From Pseudomonas marvdashtae (GTDB taxonomy: Bacteria; Pseudomonadota; Gammaproteobacteria; Pseudomonadales; Pseudomonadaceae): a stretch of 64,000 bases of DNA. A program made the position numbers and the translations under genes. The notes below the pieces were generated by a model. That model was not told the origin of the DNA, did no database searches, and saw only the letters and a list, made by a program, of their open reading frames with translations. How positions within the stretch are numbered: the stretch's first letter is position 1; each line of letters opens with the position of its first letter. The stretch is from contig NZ_JABWQX020000001.1 of NCBI RefSeq assembly GCF_014268655.2, positions 4,184,001 to 4,248,000 on the forward strand. Reading direction: 5' to 3'. Shown here in pieces: positions 63,817-64,000 of the stretch.

Positions 63817-63855
63817 AAAAAAAGCCCCGCTTCCTGCAAAGAGGCGGGGCTTTTT
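63817..63855. terminator. Bidirectional terminator between convergent genes
   Basis: AAAAGCCCCGC / GCGGGGCTTTTT hairpin with a 13-base loop, between the FadL gene and the leftward glutathione peroxidase gene. The A and T runs on both flanks allow it to act in both directions. Confidence 0.88.
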
Positions 63856-63867
63856 CGTGGCTGGCGG

Positions 63868-64000
63868 TCAGGGTTTGGAAGCGATGGCCGTTTCCACTGC
63901 CTTGATGAAATCAGGATCGTCTGGCTTGACCCGGCTGGAAAAACTGCCGACCACGTTGCCCTGGCGGTCCACGACGTACTTGTAGAAATTCCATTTCGGC
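63868..64000 (-). CDS. Glutathione peroxidase-like protein, C-terminal fragment
   Basis: 44 codons at the right edge encode [20 protein letters not shown], and the last visible residues are TAIASKP. The [12 protein letters not shown] block is the C-terminal Trp/Asn region of the glutathione peroxidase family. The catalytic Cys lies outside the window, so the oxidant and donor are not seen. The terminator at 63817 ends its transcript. Confidence 0.85.
   Translation of the reverse strand, partial: PKWNFYKYVVDRQGNVVGSFSSRVKPDDPDFIKAVETAIASKP

Noticed and set aside
1-64000. CRISPR array, prophage or insertion sequence
   Set aside because: No regularly spaced repeats, no integrase, transposase or phage structural gene seen in any frame.

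Overview
The window is about 60% GC, densely coded chromosomal DNA of a Pseudomonas, most likely from the P. fluorescens species complex. Three things point there: the codon and protein character; gene order that (from memory, not computed) resembles the P. aeruginosa PAO1 stretch around minCDE, apeB, prc, an EAL/CBS/GGDEF gene, an FKBP lipoprotein gene, rdgC and mxtR; and scattered REP palindromes of the type GTGGCGAGGGAGCTTGCTCCC that are common in fluorescens-group genomes. No prophage, insertion sequence, integrase or CRISPR array is visible.

Layout. 1-7.0 kb: housekeeping genes (aroC cut by the left edge, a secreted alpha/beta hydrolase, prmB, an isochorismatase-like hydrolase, an Smr protein, folE, an anchored glutaredoxin-like protein). 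7.0-8.7 kb: a PLP aminotransferase divergent from a MarR regulator, with a palindrome between them. 9.0-17.6 kb: a uric acid catabolism island: NCS2 purine permease, LysE exporter, hiuH, puuE, uraD, alc, allA, puuD and a Tsx-like outer-membrane channel. Urate is oxidised by PuuD, passed through HiuH and UraD to allantoin, opened by PuuE, and split by Alc and AllA to urea and glyoxylate. Three TTGTnnACAA palindromes lie before the permease, hiuH and puuE and suggest one shared regulator, not encoded here. 17.6-25.4 kb: envelope and division genes (patatin, lipid A late acyltransferase, minC/minD/minE, rluA, WaaP-like kinase, apeB).

25.4-31.8 kb: a GntR/UTRA regulator divergent from a tight operon for a binding-protein ABC importer that also encodes a cytosolic alkaline-phosphatase-superfamily enzyme, followed by a HAD phosphatase. 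The imported substrate is unknown; a phosphonate or phosphate ester is the best guess. TGGTCTA-type operator half sites lie in the divergent region. 31.8-36.9 kb: quinone oxidoreductase, prc and an EAL-CBS-GGDDF protein. 36.9-42.2 kb: an orphan RHS polymorphic toxin with an AT-rich tip that looks like an RNase A-type CdiA-CT domain, and a 4-nt overlapping candidate immunity gene. 42.4-45.1 kb: small genes and an FKBP lipoprotein gene. 45.4-48.4 kb: a di-heme cytochrome c and an anchored catalase-like protein. 48.4-49.0 kb: a duplicated tRNA-Asp/tRNA-Val pair.

49-64 kb: rdgC, a BASS-family transporter, a guanidine-II (mini-ykkC) riboswitch in front of an SMR guanidinium exporter gene, an MFS-acyltransferase fusion, a TDT-family transporter, the SSS-transporter/histidine kinase/receiver hybrid mxtR, rmuC, a 0.9-kb gene-free stretch, two small unknown genes, a FadL-type channel and the end of a glutathione peroxidase gene.

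The most rewarding targets are the RHS toxin-immunity tip, the phosphorus-like ABC/phosphatase operon, the guanidine riboswitch unit and the regulatory palindromes of the urate island. All calls come from reading the sequence; no database search was run.
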